A program made the position numbers and the translations under genes. 64,000 nt of DNA from NCBI GenBank assembly GCA_900770925.1, contig CAAGLY010000024.1:1-64000 (forward strand). The letters are read 5' to 3'. Below are positions 53,257 through 62,011 of this stretch, piece by piece (within the stretch, counting starts at the first letter, position 1; every line of letters starts with the position of its first letter). The notes under the pieces are model-generated. The model searched no databases and had not been told where the DNA came from. It worked only from the letters and a program-made list of their open reading frames with translations. This DNA comes from Bacilli bacterium (GTDB lineage: Bacteria > Bacillota_I > Bacilli_A > RFN20 > CAG-288).

Positions 53257-54642
53257 TCAGTTTTTTGCTTGAGGTCTGCTTTTCCTAGCATGATGCAGGA
53301 AAAGGAAAGAAAAACCACAAGTGATGACTTCTGCGATCGGGAATGCTGCCCAGAACAGGATTCCGTTCTTGTCTAAGAAAAGGAATAAGAAGCAGAACGA
53401 AAGCGGAAATAGAAGAAGTCGGAAAAAGGAAATCAGAACCGGAGAATATACCTTATTCAATCCTTGCAATACTCCTTGGATTGAAATACAGATTCCCATG
53501 AAGATATATCCAGAGGATGCAATATACAATGCCCTTTTGCACCTGTTGATGAGTTCGTCTTTTTCCGTGGCGGAAGAACTGACAGTCAAAGCAAATAAGG
53601 AGCTAATAGGACCAGCTAAGGATTCATAGAGGATGGTAATAACAAAAGTCGCAATCCTCGTAGCTAAAACGCTTTGCTTGGCACAATTCTTTACTCGCTT
53701 CCTGTTTTTCCTTCCATAGTTATAGGAGACAATGGAAATGGTTGCATTGGATAATCCAAAAGCAGCAAACCTTGCTATCTGCCTGAGCTTATAGTAAATT
53801 CCGTAACTACCGGATAGAAGTTCTTTAAGAGAAGTATCTTTGCATGTTCCTATAATTAAGAGAACTGCAAACATCATGACAGAGAGCCTGGCTTGCATTA
53901 AAAAGGCAGGAAAACCAATTTTATAGATCTCTAAGATAGTTTTTCCATTTGGCTTCCTATATTTTAAGTTTCCGTTGATTTCTTTGTTTTTGGTGTAGTG
54001 GATGATAAGGGCAAGAAGAAGGGAGAAAATCTGTCCGATTATGGTGGCATAGGCAGTGCCTTTGATTCCTAAGTTCCTTGGGTAGATAAAGACATAATCC
54101 AGAAGAATGTTAATCAAAGCACCTGATATCTGGCAGATCCTTGAATAACCTGTCTTACCAGTAGACATGAGAAAGCGTTCGACCACGGCATATCCAATAG
54201 AGCCGATAGAAAGAGTACAGCAGATGCTCAGGTAGTCAGATCCCCTTTCGATGACTTCGGGATTATCACTCCTGAGTCTCCTATAGGGCTTTGTTAAAAA
54301 AAGACCGAAAAGGAGAAAAAGAATATAGAAGCAGAGGGCTAGGAATAATCCATTGCCAGCAGTCTGATTTGCCTCTTCGTTTTTCTTTTCTCCGAGGTTA
54401 CGGCTTAGTTTTGCATTTAGACCAACACCGGTTCCTACTCCAATTGCAATCCTAAGAATCTGAACTGGAAATGCAGCAGATAAAGCTAAATTTCCAAGGG
54501 TTCCTTTCTCTCCCCTGTTAATAACAAAGACCGTATCCACAACGTTGTATAAGGCCTGAAGGACCCTAGAGACGATCCTTGGCAGTCCCATAGTCCATAT
54601 GAGTTTTCCTTCTTTCCTTGTTCCCCTTTTGTTTTCTTGCAT
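53257..54642 (-). CDS. MATE-family efflux transporter
   Basis: 461 residues. LPMIVSMVLQALYNVVDTVF, then QILMIAIGVGTGVGLNAKLS, match the family's conserved first repeat with AGG as Met at three positions; the Arg of LSRNLG is CGT. In the second repeat FPAFLMQAMLSVM. GYSMICQISGALINILLDY continues the pattern. A leader hairpin (54667-54707) lies directly before the ribosome-binding site AAGGAGG. Next to another MATE gene but with its own leader; it may be separately controlled. Confidence 0.9.
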   Translation of the reverse strand: MQENKRGTRKEGKLIWTMGLPRIVSRVLQALYNVVDTVFVINRGEKGTLGNLALSAAFPVQILRIAIGVGTGVGLNAKLSRNLGEKKNEEANQTAGNGLFLALCFYILFLLFGLFLTKPYRRLRSDNPEVIERGSDYLSICCTLSIGSIGYAVVERFLMSTGKTGYSRICQISGALINILLDYVFIYPRNLGIKGTAYATIIGQIFSLLLALIIHYTKNKEINGNLKYRKPNGKTILEIYKIGFPAFLMQARLSVMMFAVLLIIGTCKDTSLKELLSGSYGIYYKLRQIARFAAFGLSNATISIVSYNYGRKNRKRVKNCAKQSVLATRIATFVITILYESLAGPISSLFALTVSSSATEKDELINRCKRALYIASSGYIFMGICISIQGVLQGLNKVYSPVLISFFRLLLFPLSFCFLFLFLDKNGILFWAAFPIAEVITCGFSFLFLHHARKSRPQAKN

Positions 54643-54649
54643 TGCATGC

Positions 54650-54707
54650 CTCCTTTGAAAAAGAAAATAGGCGTAAGAACGGCCTAATTAGCCGGACTTA
54701 CGCCTAT
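54650..54707 (-). promoter_or_regulatory. Terminator-like leader hairpin in front of the MATE gene
   Basis: 11-bp perfect stem ATAGGCGTAAG (54667-54677) / CTTACGCCTAT (54697-54707) with an inner CGGC/GCCG stem. On the minus strand it is followed by a T-rich tail (TTTTCTTTTT), and then the ribosome-binding site AAGGAGG and ATG 54642. This places a probable transcription stop in the leader, like an attenuator or riboswitch expression platform. I recognise no known aptamer upstream. The remainder of 54708-54930 is AT-rich without a gene. Confidence 0.5.
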
Positions 54708-54932
54708 GGAAAGGCAGCACACTAACTTTTTTATTTTAATCTGTTTTTCTAAAAATATGCTTCATTTGATAAGATGAAAGCGTTTCCTAATACAGTAAAC
54801 AGATATGTGTTAATCTAAGTTAAACGAAATCAACCTATCTGTTTGATTTGGAAAAATGAAATTCATCCTTTGTTTTTGGTTTATCCTCTGTTCCGTTCTT
54901 TTGAGCTCCAATGGCTATAGTAAATTTAAAAT

Positions 54933-54960
54933 TTGCTTTTTACTTTATAAATGGTATGAT
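54933..54960 (+). promoter_or_regulatory. Promoter of the ABC-2 exporter operon
   Basis: -35 TTGCTT (54933-54938), 16-base spacer, -10 TATGAT (54955-54960). Predicted start near 54967, giving a ~65-base leader before ATG 55034. Confidence 0.5.
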
Positions 54961-55033
54961 TTATGCGAATTGCAAATAGGTAGACAATATTCTATTGGAA
55001 TACTTTTTATTCCTTTCGGAAAGGAGCAGTAAG

Positions 55034-55948
55034 ATGAATGACATTATCCGGGTTGATCATCTGAACAAATCATTTGCAGATGTTAAGGCTGTAAAAGATT
55101 TGAGTTTGCGAGTGAAAGAAGGAGAGCTTTATGCTTTTCTCGGTGTTAATGGAGCTGGTAAATCCACAACCATTAATATTCTCTGCGGACAGCTTTCGAA
55201 AGATAGCGGAACCATTGAAATCGATGGACATGATTTGGATAAGGAACTCGATGAAATTAAGAAAGAACTCGGTGTTGTCTTCCAATCATCGGTTTTAGAT
55301 TCCCGTCTTTCTGTTTACGATAATCTAGAATCCCGTGCTTCCTTATATGGAATCAAGGGAGAAGAATTCAAGAACAGACTCGAGGAGCTTTCTTCTCTTC
55401 TGGATTTTAAGAACTTATTAAAACGGCCAGTCGGAAAGCTCTCTGGCGGTCAGAGAAGACGAATTGATGTTGCCAGAGCTCTTTTGAATCACCCTAAGAT
55501 TCTAATTCTGGATGAACCAACGACTGGACTTGATCCGCAGACGAGAAAAAATCTGTGGGAGGTTATCTCCTCTCTTCGGAAGAAAGACAATAGGACTGTC
55601 TTTCTGACGACTCATTATAGGGAAGAGGCTGCCGATGCGGATTATGTTGTTATCTTGGATGATGGAAAGATTGCAGATGAAGGAACTTGTCTTGAACTGA
55701 AGAATAAGTATACCGGCGACTATATAACAATCTATAACACGAAGGAAGAAGCGGTAAAGAAACTCGGACATAGTTACAAGGCAAGAAAAGACTCTTTCCG
55801 AATCTTGGTAAAGAACACAAAAGAAGCAACGGAACTGATTCTATCCCATCCCGATGTCTTTGTGGATTACGAAATCACAAAAGGAAAGAGGGATGATGTC
55901 TTCCTTGCCGTGACTGGTAAGGACTTAAGCGGAGGAAACAACCAATGA
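55034..55948 (+). CDS. ABC-2 type exporter ATPase
   Basis: 304 residues. Walker A GVNGAGKST (37-45), signature LSGGQRRRID near 136, Walker B LILDEPTTGLDPQTR near 157. LTTHYMEEAADAD is the family H-loop motif with Met coded AGG at 55619-55621. The C-terminal ~80 residues follow the usual drug-exporter pattern. It probably powers export of a drug, peptide or lipid-like compound with the 55945 permease. ATG 55034 is preferred to the upstream codon at 54995 because AAAGGAG lies 8 bases before it. Confidence 0.92.
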   Translation: MNDIIRVDHLNKSFADVKAVKDLSLRVKEGELYAFLGVNGAGKSTTINILCGQLSKDSGTIEIDGHDLDKELDEIKKELGVVFQSSVLDSRLSVYDNLESRASLYGIKGEEFKNRLEELSSLLDFKNLLKRPVGKLSGGQRRRIDVARALLNHPKILILDEPTTGLDPQTRKNLWEVISSLRKKDNRTVFLTTHYREEAADADYVVILDDGKIADEGTCLELKNKYTGDYITIYNTKEEAVKKLGHSYKARKDSFRILVKNTKEATELILSHPDVFVDYEITKGKRDDVFLAVTGKDLSGGNNQ

Positions 55949-56832
55949 GCATCTTGTTCTCACTTAGGAAACGAAACATCAAATTATTCTTTAAAGATAA
56001 AGGAAGGTTCTTTACTTCTCTTATTACACCGGCCATTCTTCTTGTTCTCTATAGGACTTTTCTTGGCAACATCTACAAACAGTCTATTCCAGAGTCCTTA
56101 GGCCTCTCCGACAAAATTGTCTCTGGCTTTGCAGGAGCACAGATTATCTCCTCGATGCTTGCTGTATCCTGTGTTACCGTCGCATTCTGCTCAAACTTCT
56201 TAAGGGTTCAGGATAAGGCCAATGGAACCATCAAGGACTTTCGGATTTCGCCAGCTAAGCCATCCATCATTGCCTTAGCTTATTATCTTTCAACTCTGGT
56301 TTCGACTCTTCTTATCTGCTATTGTGCAGCCGCTCTTTGCTTTATCTATCTTGGCATAATCGGATGGTATAGGAGTGCTGCGGATGTCTTCCTTCTGTTA
56401 CTAGACGTCTTCCTGCTTTCCCTTTTCGGAACAGCACTGTCTTCCTTGATTAACTTCTTCTTGACTAGTCAGGGACAAATTGCTGCGATTGGTACGATTG
56501 TCTCTGCTGGATACGGATTCATCAGCGGTGCCTATAGGCCGATTAGTACTTTTAATAAAGTACTTCAGAACATCTCTGGTTTCTTGCCAAGCGTCTATGG
56601 AACTGTATTGATGCGGAACCATTCTCTGAACGGAGTGCTTCTGGCAAGGCGGGAAGCTGGAAGGAATGATACATTCATCGAAGGCTTAAAGAACTCAACG
56701 GACTGCAATTTCTATTTCTTTGATCACAAAGTGTCCTTCTTAGCAAGGTATCTCGTTCTGATCCTTACCATTGTTGTTCTGATTCTTGTCTATATCCTTC
56801 TGAATTACCTTAAGCCGAGAAAGAAAAAGTAG
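55945..56832 (+). CDS. ABC-2 type exporter permease
   Basis: 295 residues, six helices. FLMVQDKANGTIKDFRISPAK and SGAYMPISTF are consensus ABC-2 membrane segments with AGG as Met; LMRNH has Arg as CGG. It overlaps the ATPase gene by four bases (ATGA), which indicates coupled translation. No regulator gene is adjacent. Confidence 0.9.
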   Translation: MSILFSLRKRNIKLFFKDKGRFFTSLITPAILLVLYRTFLGNIYKQSIPESLGLSDKIVSGFAGAQIISSMLAVSCVTVAFCSNFLRVQDKANGTIKDFRISPAKPSIIALAYYLSTLVSTLLICYCAAALCFIYLGIIGWYRSAADVFLLLLDVFLLSLFGTALSSLINFFLTSQGQIAAIGTIVSAGYGFISGAYRPISTFNKVLQNISGFLPSVYGTVLMRNHSLNGVLLARREAGRNDTFIEGLKNSTDCNFYFFDHKVSFLARYLVLILTIVVLILVYILLNYLKPRKKK

Positions 56833-56852
56833 TTGTTCTTTTAAAACAAAAG

Positions 56853-56882
56853 AGGGTTCTCCGGAACGGAGGACCCTTTTTC
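56853..56882 (+). terminator. Rho-independent terminator of the ABC-2 exporter operon
   Basis: 11-bp stem AGGGTTCTCCG (56853-56863) / CGGAGGACCCT (56867-56877), one wobble, then TTTTTC. It ends directly against the convergent tRNA gene. Confidence 0.8.
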
Positions 56883-56960
56883 TGGTGACCCTGAAGGGAC
56901 TTGAACCCTTGGCCCCCTGATTCGAAGTCAGGTGCTCTAATCCAACTGAGCTACAGGGCC
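56883..56960 (-). tRNA. tRNA-Arg, anticodon TCG
   Basis: 78 bases including the encoded CCA. Acceptor GGCCCTG pairs with CAGGGTC (one G-U), D arm GCTC/GAGC, anticodon arm CCTGA-CTTCGAA-TCAGG, five-base variable loop, T arm AAGGG/CCCTT. Anticodon TCG reads CGA and CGG. A20, and C35 in the anticodon, both arginyl-tRNA synthetase identity elements, are present. It therefore serves the CGN Arg codons that remain Arg in this code, not AGG. Confidence 0.95.
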
Positions 56961-57007
56961 GGTGCGGAAAACATTATAGCAAGGAAAGGACTTCACGAAA
57001 AGAAAAT

Positions 57008-57030
57008 GCCTGAAGCTTTTTGCTTCAGGC
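57008..57030 (-). terminator. Rho-independent terminator of the glycerophosphodiesterase operon
   Basis: 9-bp stem GCCTGAAGC (57008-57016) / GCTTCAGGC (57022-57030), followed on the minus strand by ATTTTCTTTT. It lies six bases beyond the stop. Confidence 0.75.
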
Positions 57031-57036
57031 ATGATT

Positions 57037-57771
57037 TTATTTTTTCTCTTCGATTTTAGAACGAATCAACTCTGCCGGCAATTCCTGGAAGGTGATCCTG
57101 TCTGCGTAGTGGAGTGATATTTCAAGTTTATCTTCGCTGTTGATGGTCCAGGAATTCAGAAGGTGCTTCTTCTGGTAATTCCTGACTTTTTTCTCTTTCA
57201 GCCTGACCCATTCGATATCGACGGAGTCAAAGAAATGGCGGAAGAAGAAAACATCTTCTCTCTGCTTTGCAATCAGTAAGGAAGTATGGATCTTTGTTTT
57301 CTTCCTGCGAATCAAGGCTCTTGGATCAAAGGCAATAATCCTAAAGTTTCTCTTGTCTTTGATTTTGCTTAGTTCTTCTCTTGCTCTTCTTGCCAGAGGA
57401 CCATTGTTTCTCTTATAGGTCTTTAGTTCAACGAGCATTGGAACCTTTTCCTTGACTAAGCCTAGAACTTCTTGGAAGGTAGGAAGCTGTTCCCCGTCTA
57501 ATAAACGGTAGTTGTCTTTGATTTCTTGGATTGTCCTATTTTCTACAATACCTTCTTTTCCAGTGACTCTCTTTAAATCAGAGTCATGGACAACAATCAG
57601 CTGATTGTCCTTGGTAAGATGGACATCGAGTTCAATTGCCCTATTGTGGTCGAGGGCATTTTGGAAGGCTTTCCTTCCATTTTCGGTGAATTCCTTGGTA
57701 TGGAGTCCACGATGTGCACATCCTTTGAAGAATAAGGGATTGAGATCCTGAATGAGTTTTTCTTTTTTCAT
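57037..57771 (-). CDS. Glycerophosphodiester phosphodiesterase (GlpQ/UgpQ type)
   Basis: 244 residues, cytoplasmic (no signal peptide). CAHRGLHTKEFTENGMKAF carries the family HR..G..EN motif, IELDVHLTKDN the ELD metal site, VVHDSDLKRVTG the HD pair, VELKTYK the late Glu/Lys. The AGG in GMKAF and HNMAIELD falls where consensus has Met/Ala-type residues; RVTG is AGA. It hydrolyses glycerophosphodiesters to glycerol-3-phosphate and an alcohol. It starts six bases after the MFS gene in the same operon. Confidence 0.9.
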   Translation of the reverse strand: MKKEKLIQDLNPLFFKGCAHRGLHTKEFTENGRKAFQNALDHNRAIELDVHLTKDNQLIVVHDSDLKRVTGKEGIVENRTIQEIKDNYRLLDGEQLPTFQEVLGLVKEKVPMLVELKTYKRNNGPLARRAREELSKIKDKRNFRIIAFDPRALIRRKKTKIHTSLLIAKQREDVFFFRHFFDSVDIEWVRLKEKKVRNYQKKHLLNSWTINSEDKLEISLHYADRITFQELPAELIRSKIEEKK

Positions 57772-57777
57772 GTTCGG

Positions 57778-59211
57778 TTAATCGTCCTGGTCTAAAGCAG
57801 CTAATCCTTTCTTGATAGTGGTCTTCTTTGTTTTGACGTTCTTGACAAAGAAGAAGACAAGGAAGGAGACAGCCCTGCAGCAGAGGGCATAGACCGGGAG
57901 ATAGTTCCAACCGAAGCTCGGGTGGAGAAGGAGCAAACCAAGCAAGCACGGAGTGATGGTCTGTGCTGCCCTTGAGGCAGCATAGTAGTAGCCAGTGAAA
58001 CGTCCGATTTTCTTGCTTGAGCAGAGTTCGACAACCATCGGGAAGGAGTTGACGTGGACAAGGGACATGCCAAGACCTTTGAGGAACCAGATGGCATAGA
58101 TATAGATAGGGAAGGCATTGTACTCACCTTGTGCGGGAACCTTGACTGGAATCGCAAAGGTCCTGATGACCCAGAAGGCTAAGGATAAAGCTGTTAAGCT
58201 AAGTCCAGAGACAATGGTCCATTTACGGCCGAGTTTTTCAGCAAGCAGGCCACCGACAATGAAGCCGATGACGGAACCGACACCGCCTAAGATTGTATTA
58301 ACGGATAAAGCACGGGTGGAACTCTTGAGATAATAAAGGGTATAGTTCCCCATAAAGGTTCCGATGCCGTTATCTGCCCTGAACCAGAAGAATTCAGCGA
58401 CAAGAATCAGAATCAACCTTGTCTTATTGGCCTTGCTCCTTGGAGCATCATCGGTGACTTTGTCTTCGACTGCAGCTTCTTCTTCTCCGCGTTTCCTTTC
58501 TTCTGCCCTTTCTGCTTCAATCTTATTTTCTTTGATTTTAATAAAGAGGATAAGAGCAGAAATAATCATTAAGACGGAAGCAATGAGGAAGGGAGCTTCA
58601 ATAGCCCAGATGTTTCCAGTCTGCCAGGTAGTTGCTCCGTTCTTGCCTAGATACTGGGAGAGAACAAAGACCATACCGACAATGGTAGCACAGGCACCAC
58701 CGAGATAACCCATGATATTGATTAATCCGTTGGCACGGGAACGAAGCGGCTTTGGAGTCCTATCTGGCCTTAAAGCAACGGCTGGATTACGGTACATCCT
58801 CCTGAAGAAGACAACAATTGCCATCCTGGCAATTGTGCCAGCTATATTGTTATAGTGGAAGAAAACCGGAACGAACGGGAAGGCGATAGCTGATACGAAT
58901 GTTCCCACTAGGATGTAAGGCATACGCTTACCTAGTTTGGTATGGGTCTTATCGGATAGATGTCCGAAGATCGGAAGCATGATGAGAGCGGTTAAGTTAT
59001 CAAGAGCCCTCCTGACACCGACGAGATACTGGACATCTTCTTCTTTTTCTGCACTGAGTGCTTCTTTGAATAACTCGGTGAGGAAAGTAGGACACCAGGA
59101 ATCATAGACCTGCCATAACAAAAGAATACCGAAAAACGCAAAGCCGATGATCCTGGTACGTTTGTAGTTCAGTTTCATTGGCTTCTGACTGCTTTGTGAT
59201 TGTTCAGCCAT
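57778..59211 (-). CDS. MFS transporter, SLC45/GPH-like
   Basis: 477 residues, twelve helices. VGVMMALDNLTALIMLPIFG, then GHLSDKTHTKLGKRMPYIL, is the SLC45-like first-loop motif, and NPAVALMPDMTPKPLRSRAN the conserved motif of this group: Met AGG, Arg CGT. A hydrophilic loop of about 45 Glu/Lys-rich residues lies between halves. These transporters usually carry sugars with protons; here its operon mate degrades glycerophosphodiesters, so a different solute is possible. The start has no strong ribosome-binding site. Confidence 0.88.
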   Translation of the reverse strand: MAEQSQSSQKPMKLNYKRTRIIGFAFFGILLLWQVYDSWCPTFLTELFKEALSAEKEEDVQYLVGVRRALDNLTALIMLPIFGHLSDKTHTKLGKRMPYILVGTFVSAIAFPFVPVFFHYNNIAGTIARMAIVVFFRRMYRNPAVALRPDRTPKPLRSRANGLINIMGYLGGACATIVGMVFVLSQYLGKNGATTWQTGNIWAIEAPFLIASVLMIISALILFIKIKENKIEAERAEERKRGEEEAAVEDKVTDDAPRSKANKTRLILILVAEFFWFRADNGIGTFMGNYTLYYLKSSTRALSVNTILGGVGSVIGFIVGGLLAEKLGRKWTIVSGLSLTALSLAFWVIRTFAIPVKVPAQGEYNAFPIYIYAIWFLKGLGMSLVHVNSFPMVVELCSSKKIGRFTGYYYAASRAAQTITPCLLGLLLLHPSFGWNYLPVYALCCRAVSFLVFFFVKNVKTKKTTIKKGLAALDQDD

Positions 59212-59321
59212 AAGAGTTAGATTTCCTTTCTTTTTCCATTATTATAAGTGCTAATTGATAAAAAAAGAAGAAAAACAGCCTTTGAATCACAATTATCGAA
59301 TACAACTATTTCAAGCAAAAA

Positions 59322-59969
59322 CTATTTAATAGGATTTTTGCTAAAGACTTCTTCTACTTGCCTTGGAAGTTCCTTTATGGAATGAATTGGATTCCTATCT
59401 GGATCGATGTTTCCAAAGCCATAAGCAGCATGGATAAAAAGAACTCCGGCATGAAGAGATTCCACCCTATCCTTTTTGGTATCTCCGATATAGATGACTT
59501 CCTTGATGTTCTCTTTTTCTTTTAATACCTGAATGTTTCTCCACTTTGGAAGATTGGTATCTCCAGCACAGAGATGACCTTTGAACAGATTATTCAAAGA
59601 ATAGGAATCCAGGTAGCTCTCGATATATCCGACATCACTATTGCTGACAACATAAAGAGGATATTTCTCTTTTAGCTTCCTTAATACTTCTTTTTCCTCT
59701 GGATATAAGATACCAGGTTCCTTATAAAGGAACTTCACTTCATCTCTGACACAGGTCCGGAAGACCTCAAGTGCTTTCTTTTCCTCTAGTCCAGGGAAAG
59801 CAATCGGAGCTGTCTCCTCTGGAGTCAGACCCCTATGGCTTGTAATATCCTTCTCCGTGAAGGAATAAGGAAGATTCAATCTTTTCCTTGTCCTGTTCCA
59901 GCTTTTTGTAATGGAACTGACAGAGTTCCATAAAGTTCCATCTAAATCAAAGAATAATGCTTTTTCCAT
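59322..59969 (-). CDS. HAD-superfamily phosphatase (Gph-like)
   Basis: 215 residues from ATG 59969. Motif I FFDLDGTLWNS, motif II VVSNSD, and the motif III-IV region with YIGDTKKDRV. The cap helix contains HRGLTPEETAPI. This resembles phosphoglycolate phosphatases; the substrate is not determined. A GTG start four codons earlier (59981) is possible. It stands alone upstream of the MFS gene with about 110 bases between them. Confidence 0.85.
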   Translation of the reverse strand: MEKALFFDLDGTLWNSVSSITKSWNRTRKRLNLPYSFTEKDITSHRGLTPEETAPIAFPGLEEKKALEVFRTCVRDEVKFLYKEPGILYPEEKEVLRKLKEKYPLYVVSNSDVGYIESYLDSYSLNNLFKGHLCAGDTNLPKWRNIQVLKEKENIKEVIYIGDTKKDRVESLHAGVLFIHAAYGFGNIDPDRNPIHSIKELPRQVEEVFSKNPIK

Positions 59970-60000
59970 TTTGATATACACTCTTGTTCATTTTACACGA

Positions 60001-60032
60001 AAAAAGGACAAGATAGAGAACTATCTTGTCCA
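60001..60032 (-). terminator. Rho-independent terminator of the surface-protein operon
   Basis: 11-bp perfect stem GGACAAGATAG (60007-60017) / CTATCTTGTCC (60022-60032). On the minus strand six T follow. Confidence 0.85.
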
Positions 60033-60065
60033 ATTAGGTGGATTAAGACAAAGCCTTTCTGTTCT

Positions 60066-62006
60066 TTAGGATTTACAGTCAGCATTATCCGTTTTCTTCT
60101 TTGTTCCAGTTCCTATTTCTGTAATAGTGAATCCAGAACCGATAGGCGAAACATAATAGAGAATCGAATCATTGATTCTACGGAAAGAATATACATATTC
60201 ACTAGAAGAGGTTCCATTGATTGAGAAGAGAGAGTTCGATTCTGTATAACCTGGATCCGTAAGCTTAGTCAGCTTTTCATTCGCATCTGCAGTAACAAAA
60301 TCAAGCTTACTAATACTTCCTTTATCTGTGGTAGAACCACCACCGTTTGCACCGATATCCATATATGCGATGTAGGGGCCTCCAGAAACTCCTACAATAG
60401 CATATTCGTAATCTAAATCTGTTACATCTACTGCAAAGTATCGATATTTTACATTTTTGCCAAATCGTATACTTGCAATGGGGGATATTTCAGTAAAATA
60501 GGTTGAATAATCACCTGGATGCTGTCTTTTAAGTTGGTATATATAAATAAGGGCCAAACTGTCGCTATCAGGATCAGGATTTTTAGCTAATATAATGAAT
60601 TTTCCTGTTCTTATTGGCGTAATCCAGACACATCGTTTTGGCAATAACAAATATCCATTTCTACTGTTAGAAGACTTCCATTTTCCAACTGATGCATTTT
60701 CAATAATGTCATAACCATCACCTTTTGTTAAAGCACGTTCCAAAATTGAAGATTCACTAGAATTACCGCTGAGTCGCCTTAAGTATTGGCCATTTTTTTT
60801 GCCATAGGAACTCTTTGAGTTTAGATAATCAAGGACACTAGGATCAATGGTATCACCTGAATCGATTTGTATTGAGATGTCGTTAGCATTATAGACATAA
60901 TCGTCTGGCACTTGGTTATTGTAGACTTTGATGTCACTTCCGACAAAATAACCGATATTATTTCCTTTGTCACTTGCTTCAAAGTAAGAAGCATGAGGTA
61001 CTGTGGCATTTGGTTGTTCTTTCTTCAAAGTGGTGTCATAAATAGTAATATTACTTTCACTTTTCTTAGGCGTTTGCCTCGAACTACCAACTGCTTTTTT
61101 GAAAGGAATTGCTGTATTTTTTCCTATTTCTGCAACATCCTTATCCTTACTTCTTAAATCATTAAAAATCTGGCCGAAATCAGTGCTTGTTCCATATCCG
61201 ACATCTCCACCTGGTTTATCTTCCCATTCGTAGCCGTCTTGGTTGTAGTCACCAATCAGGGTATAGGATGAGACGTTATTGAAGGCATCGATTTTTGTAA
61301 CGTTTGATCCGATTTTGATGGTGGCATAGTGGACACCGCAATAGGAAATCGAGGCGTTAGCATAGCCGGCAAAAATACCACACAAAGTATTATTTGAAGA
61401 TGTGTTGATGGTCACATTGTTCAGATAAAGATTGGCAACGGAATTGATGACAGAGGAATAAGAATAACTCAGTGTATTATGGGAGCCGATGATACCGAAG
61501 AATCCGACAATCTGAATATTTTCCTTGTTAAACGAATCCGATGTTACATTATAAGGATGTTTGTTTAAATCGTTGAAGTTATTACTGACTGTGAGGTTGT
61601 TGATGGTAACATTGTTTCCATCAAAGTTTCCAAGGAATGGATTGCTTTCGGTTCCAATGGGAGGTAGGACAAAATCCTTCCTATCGAGTCCGGAGTCCTT
61701 CAAGGAGTCATCCCTTTTGAAATAGTACTGCTTATCAATAGCAGTGGAATCACTGTCTACGTTCTTGTTGAACTCTCCTAAGTATTGTAGCCAGGCTAAA
61801 TTATAAAGGTGTCTCTGGTTTTTAATCAGATAAGGAGTGCCTTCCGTTCCGTCTCCGCCACCGAAATAAGCACCCTGTGAACTGCCCTCAATGATAGCAG
61901 GGGTGACGCTGGTCTTGTTATCGAACCAGGCGATGGTGGAGGCGATAGCGGCAAGGATGCCTCCGGAGACGATGATACTGACAATAAATGCGGTTCTATG
62001 TTTCAT
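60066..62006 (-). CDS. Membrane-anchored surface protein of unknown function
   Basis: 646 residues. N-terminal hydrophobic helix (7-29, AFIVSIIVSGGILAAIAST) is followed by IAWFDNKTS, which is also the start pattern of the next protein and like SipW/TasA-class signals (inference). Then GGGDGTEGTPYLIKNQRHLYNLAWLQYLG, a motif of large cell-surface proteins in related Firmicutes. The rest is Asn/Ser/Thr/Tyr-rich, with GLUG-like stretches such as NFDGNNVTINNLTVSN. No catalytic motif was seen. It lies five bases after the 62012 gene in the same operon. Confidence 0.75.
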   Translation of the reverse strand: MKHRTAFIVSIIVSGGILAAIASTIAWFDNKTSVTPAIIEGSSQGAYFGGGDGTEGTPYLIKNQRHLYNLAWLQYLGEFNKNVDSDSTAIDKQYYFKRDDSLKDSGLDRKDFVLPPIGTESNPFLGNFDGNNVTINNLTVSNNFNDLNKHPYNVTSDSFNKENIQIVGFFGIIGSHNTLSYSYSSVINSVANLYLNNVTINTSSNNTLCGIFAGYANASISYCGVHYATIKIGSNVTKIDAFNNVSSYTLIGDYNQDGYEWEDKPGGDVGYGTSTDFGQIFNDLRSKDKDVAEIGKNTAIPFKKAVGSSRQTPKKSESNITIYDTTLKKEQPNATVPHASYFEASDKGNNIGYFVGSDIKVYNNQVPDDYVYNANDISIQIDSGDTIDPSVLDYLNSKSSYGKKNGQYLRRLSGNSSESSILERALTKGDGYDIIENASVGKWKSSNSRNGYLLLPKRCVWITPIRTGKFIILAKNPDPDSDSLALIYIYQLKRQHPGDYSTYFTEISPIASIRFGKNVKYRYFAVDVTDLDYEYAIVGVSGGPYIAYMDIGANGGGSTTDKGSISKLDFVTADANEKLTKLTDPGYTESNSLFSINGTSSSEYVYSFRRINDSILYYVSPIGSGFTITEIGTGTKKKTDNADCKS

Positions 62007-62011
62007 ATTGC

